A stretch of DNA of 64,000 bases from Saccharomycopsis fibuligera x Saccharomycopsis cf. fibuligera (lineage: Eukaryota > Ascomycota > Saccharomycetes > Ascoideales > Saccharomycopsidaceae): contig CP012810.1 of assembly GCA_001936135.1 (NCBI GenBank), forward strand, positions 2,418,001 through 2,482,000, read 5' to 3'. The position numbers and the translations under genes are program-made. Positions 18,352 through 28,100 of the stretch are shown here, in pieces (position 1 is the first letter of the stretch; each line of letters opens with the position of its first letter). The notes beneath the pieces are model-generated. The model saw only the letters and a list, made by a program, of their open reading frames with translations. It searched no databases and was not told the origin of the DNA.

Positions 18352-19698
18352 TTACAGTCTTTTAGAAGCAGAAAGCGCTAGTAATCCGTCTTTGCCTCTT
18401 AGTATTTTTTCATGAATAAACACTTTTGCTCCTTCTGCCCCAAAATGCACATTAACCAAGCCAATCAACATACGGAAAAATTTCAAATTTTTTTTTCTTT
18501 CCAAAAGTTCTAGTTGTCTAATTTGCTTTCTTTGGTACCTATATTTAGAAATCACCTTTTTCATTTTTCTAAATCTTAAAGCTTTATGGTTAACGACATA
18601 ACCAAGAATCAATGCGTTTTTCACCTTTTGATGGTTGGTTTGATAATACAAGCGACGGTAAATCAGCGATTCCTTTATTGGGAGCAAAACTCTATTGAAA
18701 CGAAAATTTAAATTGTTTTTATGAAGAAACTTTATCGTAAGCCCATGATTGTTGGAACCAAGATGGTGATAATCCTCACTCAACTTGACAAAATCAAATC
18801 CATTGACAAGAGCCAGGTCTTTGAGTTTATGAAATCCAGGTTTACCAAACTGGTATACTCTTGTGGTGGCTCGTTGAGATTGAGAGTCTAGTAAAAATTG
18901 GGATATGGTTAAATTATAGAAAGACCGACCCAACGATACTAGCTTTGTGCTATTAAGGTCAATTCTATCATCATTATTATTATCATTGTTAGTATTATTG
19001 TCCATAGCTTTTCCAGCTGTAGTGGTGGTATGTTGTTGCCTCAATGGGAAGTCAAAGGACCTTATAGCATAAATTGCTTTGAATAGAAGTGTATCATCCT
19101 GGAAGGCAAAATCGTTACCCATGAATCGCTTTAAATTGTTAGCATATTCTCTGCATCTTCTTTCAAACTTGGATTGTGGGATTTGTGATGCTATTACCGC
19201 TGCCTTTCTCGCTTCTTCTTCATCAGCAGTATCATTGTCAAGATCAATGTTATGTTCTTTCAACCGCCGCTGAATACGCTGCTTTCTCCGCTCATTAATT
19301 TTCAGAAGCGGGTCCTTCAACATGTAATTCTTGGGCTTGCGTAATATTTTGTCTTGTTCTGAGAGTTTAATCCAGCTTTGAATTTTTGCCGGAAGACTTT
19401 TCCTGCCAAGCACAATGCCGGTATGGTTATGCTGCAATACTTGATCTTTATTAGTAATTTTTGGCACACTGTCATCGCTGTTATAGCTATTACCGCCGAA
19501 TTTTATTGTTGCTGTACTCTCTGGATCAGAAGTTAAAAAGCGGTAGTATCCAATTCTCCGTTGTTGTTGTTGTAGTTGGTTTTGTCTTTGGCAATGATTG
19601 CAGGTAGCATGATTGATTATGGACTGTATGTGCTCGCTGTGAAGCCTAAGCGTACTGCTAAAAGCACCACGGTTTATTCTGTAAGAAAGACTTGTCAT
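18352..19698 (-). CDS. Putative mitochondrial RNase III-fold protein (mL57/MRPL15-like?)
   Basis: The 448-residue protein is basic, with an N-terminus rich in Arg and Ser and poor in acidic residues, suggesting a mitochondrial presequence. The middle (FAFQDDTLLFKAIYAIRSFD, then STKLVSLGRSFYNLTISQFL after a Thr/Asn-rich insert) resembles the start of RNase III-like domains. The end (FRMLIGLVNVHFGAEGAKVF, then IHEKILRG) resembles the closing helix of such domains in mitochondrial ribosomal proteins such as MRPL15/mL57. No acidic catalytic signature of active RNase III is evident. It is much longer than S. cerevisiae Mrpl15 (about 250 residues), so the assignment is tentative; another respiratory-growth factor is possible. 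It is divergent from AFG2 with under 300 bases between starts. Confidence 0.4.
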   Translation of the reverse strand: MTSLSYRINRGAFSSTLRLHSEHIQSIINHATCNHCQRQNQLQQQQRRIGYYRFLTSDPESTATIKFGGNSYNSDDSVPKITNKDQVLQHNHTGIVLGRKSLPAKIQSWIKLSEQDKILRKPKNYMLKDPLLKINERRKQRIQRRLKEHNIDLDNDTADEEEARKAAVIASQIPQSKFERRCREYANNLKRFMGNDFAFQDDTLLFKAIYAIRSFDFPLRQQHTTTTAGKAMDNNTNNDNNNDDRIDLNSTKLVSLGRSFYNLTISQFLLDSQSQRATTRVYQFGKPGFHKLKDLALVNGFDFVKLSEDYHHLGSNNHGLTIKFLHKNNLNFRFNRVLLPIKESLIYRRLYYQTNHQKVKNALILGYVVNHKALRFRKMKKVISKYRYQRKQIRQLELLERKKNLKFFRMLIGLVNVHFGAEGAKVFIHEKILRGKDGLLALSASKRL

Positions 19699-19989
19699 AA
19701 TTATATGCCGTTATTGATGAAAGGCGTCTATTTCTCACTGCCTGCAGTCGTAATGATCACCATCACCACCATCACCATCATCGCGTTAAAAGCAGACTTT
19801 TCAACTTTTTAATTTTTTAGTTTTCGATTTTCGATTTCCCGTTGCTATGCAGCCACATGCAGCTAAACAGAGACATAACTGAAAATATTTTTTTTAAGAA
19901 AGAAAAAAAAAAATATAATAAAATCATTTCAGAATCAGCCAAAAACCACTCAAATACTAGAAAAACACTTGCTCTTAGATACACAGAAA
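19699..19989. promoter_or_regulatory. Divergent promoter of the mitochondrial gene and AFG2
   Basis: The region contains a GCGATGAT sequence (complement, near 19776-19783) that resembles a PAC element and an A/T-rich tract near 19883-19895 resembling RRPE. Both would suit the ribosome-biogenesis gene AFG2. The match is imperfect. Confidence 0.35.
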
Positions 19990-22581
19990 ATGGCTCCAAA
20001 AGCGCTGTCATCATCTTCATCAAAGAAAAGCTCTGCCAGTACCACGTCATCCGGCTCAACGGCACCAGTTAAAGCCCCCAAGCCTCCGAAATTCTTCATC
20101 GCCCGCCCAACCCCATCTCTGAAAGGTTCTAAGCATGCAACCAAAATTTATTTTAGCGAGGATGTTCTCAAATTGATCCAAATTAATTCTGGTGACATTG
20201 TATACGTTTCTCGTTTCGAAGAATCTACAAACGGCGTACTTGGTATAGCTGCTGTTGCTGAAGGATCCGGAGTGCTTAATGTGGCACAATTATCCCGCAG
20301 TTTGCGCCGTTTAGGAGGTTTTTACTTGGGTGATAAATTACTGGTGGAGAAAGTGAAGTATCAAGTGAGCTATGCTAAAAGGGCGTTATTGGCAATTAAG
20401 CCAAACAAGAACCTGAAAGAAGAAAGCACAGCAGTGGCGCGTGTCGAAGAATTGAGTGAGAAGTTTAAAGTTAAAGTTGCCAAATTCTTGAACGATGTTG
20501 GTGTGATTATGCCGGGTTTAGAATTGCCAAATATTGATTTGGTAAATGATTCCAATGAGGTTGTTGGGAATGTAGATGTAAAAGTGTTGTACATTGATTA
20601 TGAACCAAAAGTTGAAAATGGCGAGTACTGTTACGCTAATGGGTTTGCTGAAAACAAAGATGAGGAATTACCTGATATTCTGAGATTATCCATAACTGAT
20701 AATGTTATTGCTGCTAAGAATGGCATTGATGATGATGAAGAGGGTGAAGAGGGTGAGGAGGAAGAAGAAGAAGAAGAAGAAGAAGAATTAATCGATGAAG
20801 CGGAAGAAGAAGCTGAAGACGTGAGTGCCAAAAACAACCAGAGACTTGTATCGCCGGCTCGGATCATTGATAGATCAAATACCAAACTTGACTACACAAT
20901 AATCACTGGAAAGCAGAAATTCGCCACCATTCCATCTCATAAATATACCAACTTGCCACAACTACCCAAATTCAACTCAGTGGGCGGCCTTCAACATGAG
21001 CTTTCCCTTATCAAATCCCTTGTCCGTATTCCGTTAAATAATCCTAAAGTGTTCCGCTACTTCCATGTCAAACCATCACGAGGAATATTACTTTATGGTC
21101 CATCAGGTACTGGGAAAACCATGATATTGAATAACCTACAAAACGAATTTTTCAACAGCGTTCATATGATTCGCATCAATGGGCCATCCATCATCTCCAA
21201 ATATTTGGGTGATGCCGAACTGAAACTCAAGGAAATCTTCAACGAAGCACGTCTTTACCAGCCATCAATGATCCTTATAGACGAAATTGATTCGTTGTTA
21301 CCTAATAGAGGTGCCGCATCAGGCGATAGTGCTGATGAGCAAGACGCTAATGATAACAGAATTATTGCTACATTGTTGACGTTAATGGATAACATGGAGG
21401 ACTCATGCCGAGTGATGATTGTTGGGGCCACTAATCGACCAAACAATATTGATGTGTCACTAAGAAGACCAGGAAGATTTGACAAAGAGATTGAAATTGG
21501 TATTCCTGATGTCAATGCAAGATTGGACATTTTAACAAGATTGTTTAAAAGACAAAGACAGCAAAATGGTACTAATGATTTTCAAAAAGCCGATATTATG
21601 CTGATTGCTAGCAAGACTCATGGCTATGTTGGTGCCGATTTGGTAGCGCTTTGCAGAGAAGCAGTGATGGTTACTATTCAAAGAGGCGGGTATAAAGTAA
21701 CTATGGGAGATGTGGAAACTGCATTGAATGAGATTCGTCCTAGTGCAATGAGAGAAATTTTCTTAGAAATGCCAAAAGTTTACTGGAATGACATTGGTGG
21801 TCAAGAAGAATTGAAACAGAAATTAAAAGAAATGGTTCAGTTGCCATTAGAAGCCGCTGATACTTTTAAAGCATTGGGGGTAAATGCTCCAAAAGGGGTT
21901 CTTTTGTATGGTCCACCAGGCTGTTCTAAAACTTTAACGGCAAAGGCCTTAGCCACAGAGTCGGGGTTGAATTTTTTGGCAGTGAAAGGCCCAGAAATTT
22001 TCAACAAGTATGTGGGTGAATCGGAAAGATCAATTAGAGAAATCTTTCGTAAGGCTAGAGCAGCTTCACCAAGTATTATATTTTTTGATGAAATTGATGC
22101 CTTGTCGCCAGATCGGATGGATGATGGCGGTGCCAGTAGTACTTCAGCTTCAGGTCATGTGTTGACCACTTTATTGAACGAAATCGACGGTGTTGAAGAA
22201 CTTAATGGGGTAATTATCGTGGGAGCTACCAATAAACCAGGATCTATTGATGCGGCATTGCTTAGACCAGGAAGATTGGATAGACATATTTACGTGGGCC
22301 CACCGGACTATTTAGGCCGTCTCAAGATTTTAGAAATGAAAACCAAAGCTTTTCAATTAGAGAAACAATATTTAGAGGAGGTTGCCAAAAGACTTGAAGG
22401 ATTTTCAGGAGCTGAAGTAGTGTTGGTGTGTCAGGAGGCAGGTATAGCTGCTATCATGGAAAATCAAGAAACTGATAAAGTGGAGAAAAGACATTTTGAA
22501 CAAGCATTGGCGGGGGTGAAAAGAGGTATTACGGAAGATATGTTGGAGTACTATAATTCTTTTAAAGAGGGTGGAAGATAG
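19990..22581 (+). CDS. AFG2: AAA ATPase Afg2/Drg1, pre-60S maturation factor
   Basis: The 863-residue tandem AAA ATPase releases shuttling factors such as Rlp24 from cytoplasmic pre-60S particles. The N-domain (about 30-240) ends in an acidic run of Asp and Glu. D1 has Walker A GPSGTGKT (370-377), Walker B MILIDEIDSL and the arginine-finger region RRPGRFDKE. D2 has GPPGCSKT (641-648), in which Ser replaces the usual Gly as in other Afg2 proteins, and IIFFDEIDAL. The inter-domain motif SAMREIFLEMPKVYWNDIGG is almost identical to the S. cerevisiae protein. The start is the ATG at 19990; upstream in-frame codons lack an ATG. Codon 6 is CTG immediately before five Ser codons, which would extend a Ser run under the CTG-Ser code. 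Confidence 0.96.
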   Translation: MAPKALSSSSSKKSSASTTSSGSTAPVKAPKPPKFFIARPTPSLKGSKHATKIYFSEDVLKLIQINSGDIVYVSRFEESTNGVLGIAAVAEGSGVLNVAQLSRSLRRLGGFYLGDKLLVEKVKYQVSYAKRALLAIKPNKNLKEESTAVARVEELSEKFKVKVAKFLNDVGVIMPGLELPNIDLVNDSNEVVGNVDVKVLYIDYEPKVENGEYCYANGFAENKDEELPDILRLSITDNVIAAKNGIDDDEEGEEGEEEEEEEEEEELIDEAEEEAEDVSAKNNQRLVSPARIIDRSNTKLDYTIITGKQKFATIPSHKYTNLPQLPKFNSVGGLQHELSLIKSLVRIPLNNPKVFRYFHVKPSRGILLYGPSGTGKTMILNNLQNEFFNSVHMIRINGPSIISKYLGDAELKLKEIFNEARLYQPSMILIDEIDSLLPNRGAASGDSADEQDANDNRIIATLLTLMDNMEDSCRVMIVGATNRPNNIDVSLRRPGRFDKEIEIGIPDVNARLDILTRLFKRQRQQNGTNDFQKADIMLIASKTHGYVGADLVALCREAVMVTIQRGGYKVTMGDVETALNEIRPSAMREIFLEMPKVYWNDIGGQEELKQKLKEMVQLPLEAADTFKALGVNAPKGVLLYGPPGCSKTLTAKALATESGLNFLAVKGPEIFNKYVGESERSIREIFRKARAASPSIIFFDEIDALSPDRMDDGGASSTSASGHVLTTLLNEIDGVEELNGVIIVGATNKPGSIDAALLRPGRLDRHIYVGPPDYLGRLKILEMKTKAFQLEKQYLEEVAKRLEGFSGAEVVLVCQEAGIAAIMENQETDKVEKRHFEQALAGVKRGITEDMLEYYNSFKEGGR

Positions 22582-23305
22582 TAACGTTGGAGGCGTGAGT
22601 TGCATGTTAACATATAGACTATCATAGAATTTTTTTTTCTCTTATAACTCGTTAATTTGCATATTGAATCATTTTCTGCTCTTTTTTCAACAGATCTGAA
22701 GAAGATATCGATAATCAAAATAGACGATACCGAACTGTTTTTGAAGCATGTTCTACGAGCCCCTTTCCCGCGATGCTATATATGTATTGTTTTCTGTAAA
22801 CTCTGCAAACTTACGAGCTAAATGATGCAAAAGAACAAACAAAAGTTTGTTTACTTGTTTTCAGCCATGCGTATAATATTGAAGGACTGAGTGAAGTCGG
22901 TAAGACGAAGTATAAAGCCAATGAAATTTATAGGAAGTTACTTTTTTATACTACTTTAGCGATTTTTTGGTATTATCTGGAATAAATTCTAGTAAAGTAC
23001 AAATATATAGCAAAACATCATAATTTGAACAGCAGAAAAAAGTGGTCTAATTTATTGTTTTGATATGATGCCTATCCTTTATCTTAGGACCCTTGAGCAG
23101 AAGACACTCGAGGCGTTGACAGAATAGCAGCGCACGCTCGTAACGCGTCGCTAAAAAAATCAATAAGCCATCAACAAGTTTTGAGAAACAGAACCACTAG
23201 ATGCAGTAGTAGATCCTAAGAAAGCAGACAACTGACAATTGACCACTCAGCCCTCAAGTGCTTGCCGCTGCTCCACTCTCATTCATTTCATCATTCTCTC
23301 ACTCA
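22582..23305. other. Intergenic region AFG2 to flavin-reductase-like gene
   Basis: AT-rich tandem-orientation spacer with terminator-like and promoter sequence. No gene or clear motif is seen. Confidence 0.6.
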
Positions 23306-24451
23306 ATGATATCTTATTCTAGTCCCTCGCTAGCCGCTATAATAATACGCAGAGTCCCCGTGAGGAGCTATAGCACCGCAGCCAAATTAGCTCAGCACCA
23401 GCGCCAGCAGCACCAGCATCATTATCAGTTGGCCAGTAACAATGCTAACAGCAATAGCAGCAGCAACACTAGTGGAAGCCCATTAGACTTTCATGTCAAT
23501 GCATACAAAGAAAGCATGTCACGGATAGGCAGCCAGGCTATGATATTGACTTCCGCCATCAGCAGGCGCAAAAATCTATCTATTGGTGATACTAAAGTCA
23601 ATGCCGATGCCAGTACTAGCATCAATGACGAAAACACCAAAACCGGCATCCCTATATCTGACCTCCACGGACTTACATTATCATCAGTTGTGTCACTTTC
23701 TGTCAAACCACGTACTCTAATACAATTCAATTTACAAGTACCTTCCTCTACCAGTTCCAAACTACATCAACATGAATGGTTTGCTATACATTTGCTTCCG
23801 CCAAATGAGAATTCTGTTAGACTAGCTAGAAATTTCAGCAGAGGGGTAAGATGGATACTGAAATCTAAAAATGTGTTATCAGCATCAAAACAACAAAATG
23901 CTTTACAAGCACAATCACAATTAAAATCGCTGCCACAGCTACAATCACCATCAGCACTAAATTTTTTAGCTACTCAACCGTTCCTTGACTTATTGCCAGA
24001 TGAATACCTCTTTACCTCTCAAATATACTCTAGGAACCCTGCAATCAATAACTCCAGCAATAAACAACAAGATCAAGACGAAAGTCCTGTCCAAAAGCCG
24101 GAACAACCAGTAATACCGTACTATTCCAGCAGTCCCGAAAATCACACCTCAATGCGTCGCCAGCTTCTCAAAACCTGCCAAAAATCAGATTCTGAGACTG
24201 AAATTGAAATTCCATTGTTACAAAGAGCTGAAAGGATTTTTATCTGTACTAAAGACAAAGTATTTAAAGTAGACGATCATGAAATTTGGGTTGCTGAAGT
24301 ACGTGATATTTTAAGTCATAGTGAATATCATCATGCTAATTTGGAAAAAAAAACCGGAGGATTGGTTTATTTTGATCGTCGATTTTACAAACTTGGAGAG
24401 ACATTGAAGGAGCCCGCAAAGGAAAAGGAAAACGTAAAAGATAGCGTGTAG
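23306..24451 (+). CDS. Flavin-reductase-like (FMN-binding split barrel) mitochondrial protein
   Basis: The protein has 382 residues from the first ATG (23306); an upstream in-frame extension exists but begins without ATG. The N-terminus MISYSSPSLAAIIIRRVPVR followed by SYSTAAK looks like a mitochondrial presequence. After a Gln/Asn/Ser-rich linker comes the domain: AYKESMSRIGSQAMILTSAI, then GIPISDLHGLTLSSVVSLSV with KPRTLIQFNLQVPS, then WFAIHLLPPNENSVRLARNF. That order matches the flavin reductase-like FMN-binding fold. It closes with KTGGLVYFDRRFYKLGETL, as such domains usually do. A long Gln/Ser/Pro-rich insert (about residues 205-280) splits the fold. The substrate and reductant are unknown. 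The class is confident, the specific function not. Confidence 0.8.
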   Translation: MISYSSPSLAAIIIRRVPVRSYSTAAKLAQHQRQQHQHHYQLASNNANSNSSSNTSGSPLDFHVNAYKESMSRIGSQAMILTSAISRRKNLSIGDTKVNADASTSINDENTKTGIPISDLHGLTLSSVVSLSVKPRTLIQFNLQVPSSTSSKLHQHEWFAIHLLPPNENSVRLARNFSRGVRWILKSKNVLSASKQQNALQAQSQLKSLPQLQSPSALNFLATQPFLDLLPDEYLFTSQIYSRNPAINNSSNKQQDQDESPVQKPEQPVIPYYSSSPENHTSMRRQLLKTCQKSDSETEIEIPLLQRAERIFICTKDKVFKVDDHEIWVAEVRDILSHSEYHHANLEKKTGGLVYFDRRFYKLGETLKEPAKEKENVKDSV

Positions 24452-25190
24452 TATTATGAGTTTTTTGTCGTTCTTTTGTGATTTATTTGAAAGAAAAATG
24501 TATACGACTCGCTGTTCCTGTTTAACATTTGCTGTTCCGAATCCAGACTCAAATTCAAATGCTATTGCATTATAACGATAATTGAAAAATTATCGTAACT
24601 GAGTTGAATGCTACTTTTTTTTTTTTTCTAACATTTCTCCAAATATGCAGTATTGCATAATTAGAATTGCTGAACAGATATATATATCATTATTACTATA
24701 CAATCTCGTGAACAGACTCACGCAAATATAAATTTTGCATACAAATCAGCGATAACACTTACTTTCTTACGTAAATAAATGCTGATAATACGTCAGTAAT
24801 ATTGCGGCACCAACAAATTTTGCTACATTGTAACCCATTCATATCGACGCAGCTTTCGTCGCGTGGACTCATGCTAACGAAAGATATCAAAGAGAAAAAA
24901 AGTGTCAAAAAGCAAAGCATACAAACCTTAACTCAAAGTCAAGCTCAAGCTCAAGCAAAAAATCAAATCAAATGTTAAAATCAAATCAAATTAAAAAAAT
25001 AGATAAATAAAAAAAATAAAAAATAAAAAAATAAATAGGCATAAATAAAAAGTACTTTTTTTGTTCTCTTTTCTAAAAAATTCATACTAATACTAATAAT
25101 AATAATCATAGAAGATAAATACACACGGCCTAGCTAGATTCATTTCATTTCATAGCATCGTTCAACCACTCTACCATTTTTTACTCAAGT
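24452..25190. other. Convergent intergenic region
   Basis: 3' flanking DNA of the flavin-reductase-like gene and CHC1. Near 24930-25000 there are short tandem tracts (CAAGCT-like, then AAATC-like repeats) and extensive AT-rich sequence. No gene is seen. Confidence 0.6.
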
Positions 25191-28100
25191 TCAGAACCCA
25201 TTACCAAAACCAGCGCCCGTTGATTGGTATCCCAAACCACCAGTCAAAGATGGCTGTTGTGGTTGAATTCCACCATTAGTAAGCAATAATTGTGGAGCAG
25301 CACCAGTAGAAGTTTCGTCACCTTTTTCTCTTTCTTGTCTTTCTTTCAAATCTTTGTATAATTCATTAACTCTGTCACTCTGTTCCTTCTTGATGGAAAT
25401 TTCATATGGTTTAATAAAATCACCTAAGTTGTGCAACCAAGCTAATTCTAACACATAATCGTATTCAATTAAGTGATAAGCGCTAAATAAGAGACCAACA
25501 AAACATTCACGGTTACCAATTTCCACAAAATATTGTAAAAGTTCATGAGCAATCTTAACGCTATCGGAAATAACAACAGTTTCAATCATGTCTGACCACA
25601 ACTTGTCGGTCTTGAGGATAGAAAGAGCCTTATTAAATTTCTTGTTTTTACGGTAAAGGAATGCAGAAATTCTTCTAAAGAAGATCAAGTCATGATTTTC
25701 CAATCTGCTGGCTAAGTCGATAGAATCAAATCTATCATGAGCATCAATGGTAGCTTGTAATGACTTGTAATCTTGTTCTTCAATCAATAAATCATGGTAT
25801 GCATTGTTAACAACAGTGTTGTTTTTATCCAAGACACTAATTAAGAATGGTTTAATCATTGGCAAGTTGTCAGACTTTTGGAAAATTCTAACCACTCTGG
25901 CAATATCAATTCTTGGCGTCAATACTGTTAACAAATCAGTAATCAAGTTTGGATGTTCATTCACGTAAAAGTTCACTGCTTTATAGTATATTTCCAAATT
26001 AGAAACTTTCACCACAATTTCTTTAAAATTGTTGTGATCAAATGCATCAGCAGACTTGTCAATCATGGTAAGCACTGCGTTGTCCCATTCGTCATAGTGA
26101 CTGTAAAGGAAGATTAATTCTTTCCATAAATGAGCTTCTTCAACTGCTTTCAAAACTTTTGGAATGTTCAATCTAGACCAGAAAAGTTTCAAGTGTTCCA
26201 TTACCTTGGATGGAACATATTTACTGTATAAGATTGCCAACACGGTGAACATTCCCATGTGAGCTCTTTCCAAACCCAAACCAGATTCAAATAAAGAAAT
26301 AAGTTCATCAAAATAGCCGGCAGATTCGTATTTGTACACTAATTCATCCAATTCATCAGCATCAATAATCAAGTTCAAGCCACAAATTTGAGCTAATCTA
26401 AATTCCTTGTTTTCAATACAAGCATTGTTGACTTGTTTCCAAACTTTGATGTTGGATGCTTTTCTAGCACATTCAACTGCAGCTTGATAATCATTCAAAT
26501 ATACCAAAGTGCTAGCCAACTTGGAGTATTTAGAAATACTTTCATACAATAACTTAGCCGCTTTGTAGTTTTTGTAATCGTACAATTTGTCACCAACTTC
26601 TTCCAAATCAGCAACATTAGAATCATTCAAGAACAATTGAATGTCGTGCAATCTATCCAATTCAGCATATGCCAAAATCAATTCCCCATCAATTTTTGGT
26701 TCTCTTAAAGTTAATCTGGCCATTTTCAAGTACGGTACCAATTCTTCAAATTTGCCAGCATGTTCAGCAATATCAATAACACTTTCAAAATTGGATGGAT
26801 CACCAGACTTGATGTATGATTCAATAGCTTCATTGATTCTCAAACCGTTCAATTGTGCAGTACCCAATTGGAACCATAATTCTGGCTTATCGAGTTTTTC
26901 AGCATATTCTTCACCTCTATCCAAAGACATGATATCTTCAACGAGAACTCTGAGGGCATCTTGTTCCAATTCAAACTTGTTGTAAATTTCAAAAGCTTCT
27001 TCATTCAATTGGTTTTCAATACATAATGGGGCAATTTCATGAGGATCAAATTTATCCAATTTTTCAACATAATTGGAAACTTTGGATGGTTCAGCCTTAA
27101 TAGCTGTCAAAATCAACAATCCTTGCAATGAAGGGTTTTCAGCAAAAGCTGCATCTGGTTCCAAAATGATTTTCTCCAATAATTCAATCAATTCGACCGG
27201 CAAGTTGTTGTCCATAAAAGCCTTGACAGCAAGAGAAATTGGTTCTGGGTCGCTGAGTTCTGGAATAGCGGTACCAACAATTTGATCAATCAACTCTCTT
27301 CTGTACATGTTTTCTTCACTCAAGACCTTAGAGTAAAGGGACAAATCAGATCTTTTCAACAAATATCTTGCTTGATACTTAAACATGGAGTTTTCATTAG
27401 TAATGTTGATTAATTCATCGTCATTTTGACCCTTGGAATACGCAATGTAAGCCAAGTATGGATCTCTCTTTTCACAATATTTACCAACTTCCAAAGTGTT
27501 ATAAGTGTCATTTTCCTTCAAGAATTTCTCTGGGTTATTGTTAGAATCAATGTAGATCTTGGCCAAAGTGTTGAATAATACTGGATCTTGAGAACCTTGG
27601 TTCAAAGTGGTTTCCAAGAATGGCAAAAGCAACTTCAATCTATTTCTAGATTCAACTTGTTCAACTAATTTGTCCAAAGGAACTTGGCCAATGACGGTGG
27701 ATAATAAATTCTTGATAATGTTCTCATCACAATCAACATCCAATAAACCAGCAACAACTTCAGGGGTTCTTGATGGGTTAACTTGTTGAACGTAAACTTC
27801 AATAAATTTGAAGAATTGGTTCTTGTAAAGGTACAAAATCAAATCATGAACAAAATTATACTTGTCACAAACAATAATCAACGGCAATTGATCTGGCAAT
27901 TTAGCTTCTTTCAAAAAATTTTTGACCTTTTCACCGTTGTAATGACTGTTGTCTCTCACAACTCTTTCAATTTCCTTGTATTGTTGTAATCTAGCAGCAG
28001 CTTGAATGTACTTGAAAACAACATGTTCATCTTGAGTGATGTTGACAATGGAAGACAAGTAGTAGTATAAACCTTCAGTACATTTGAATTCTTCAAATAA

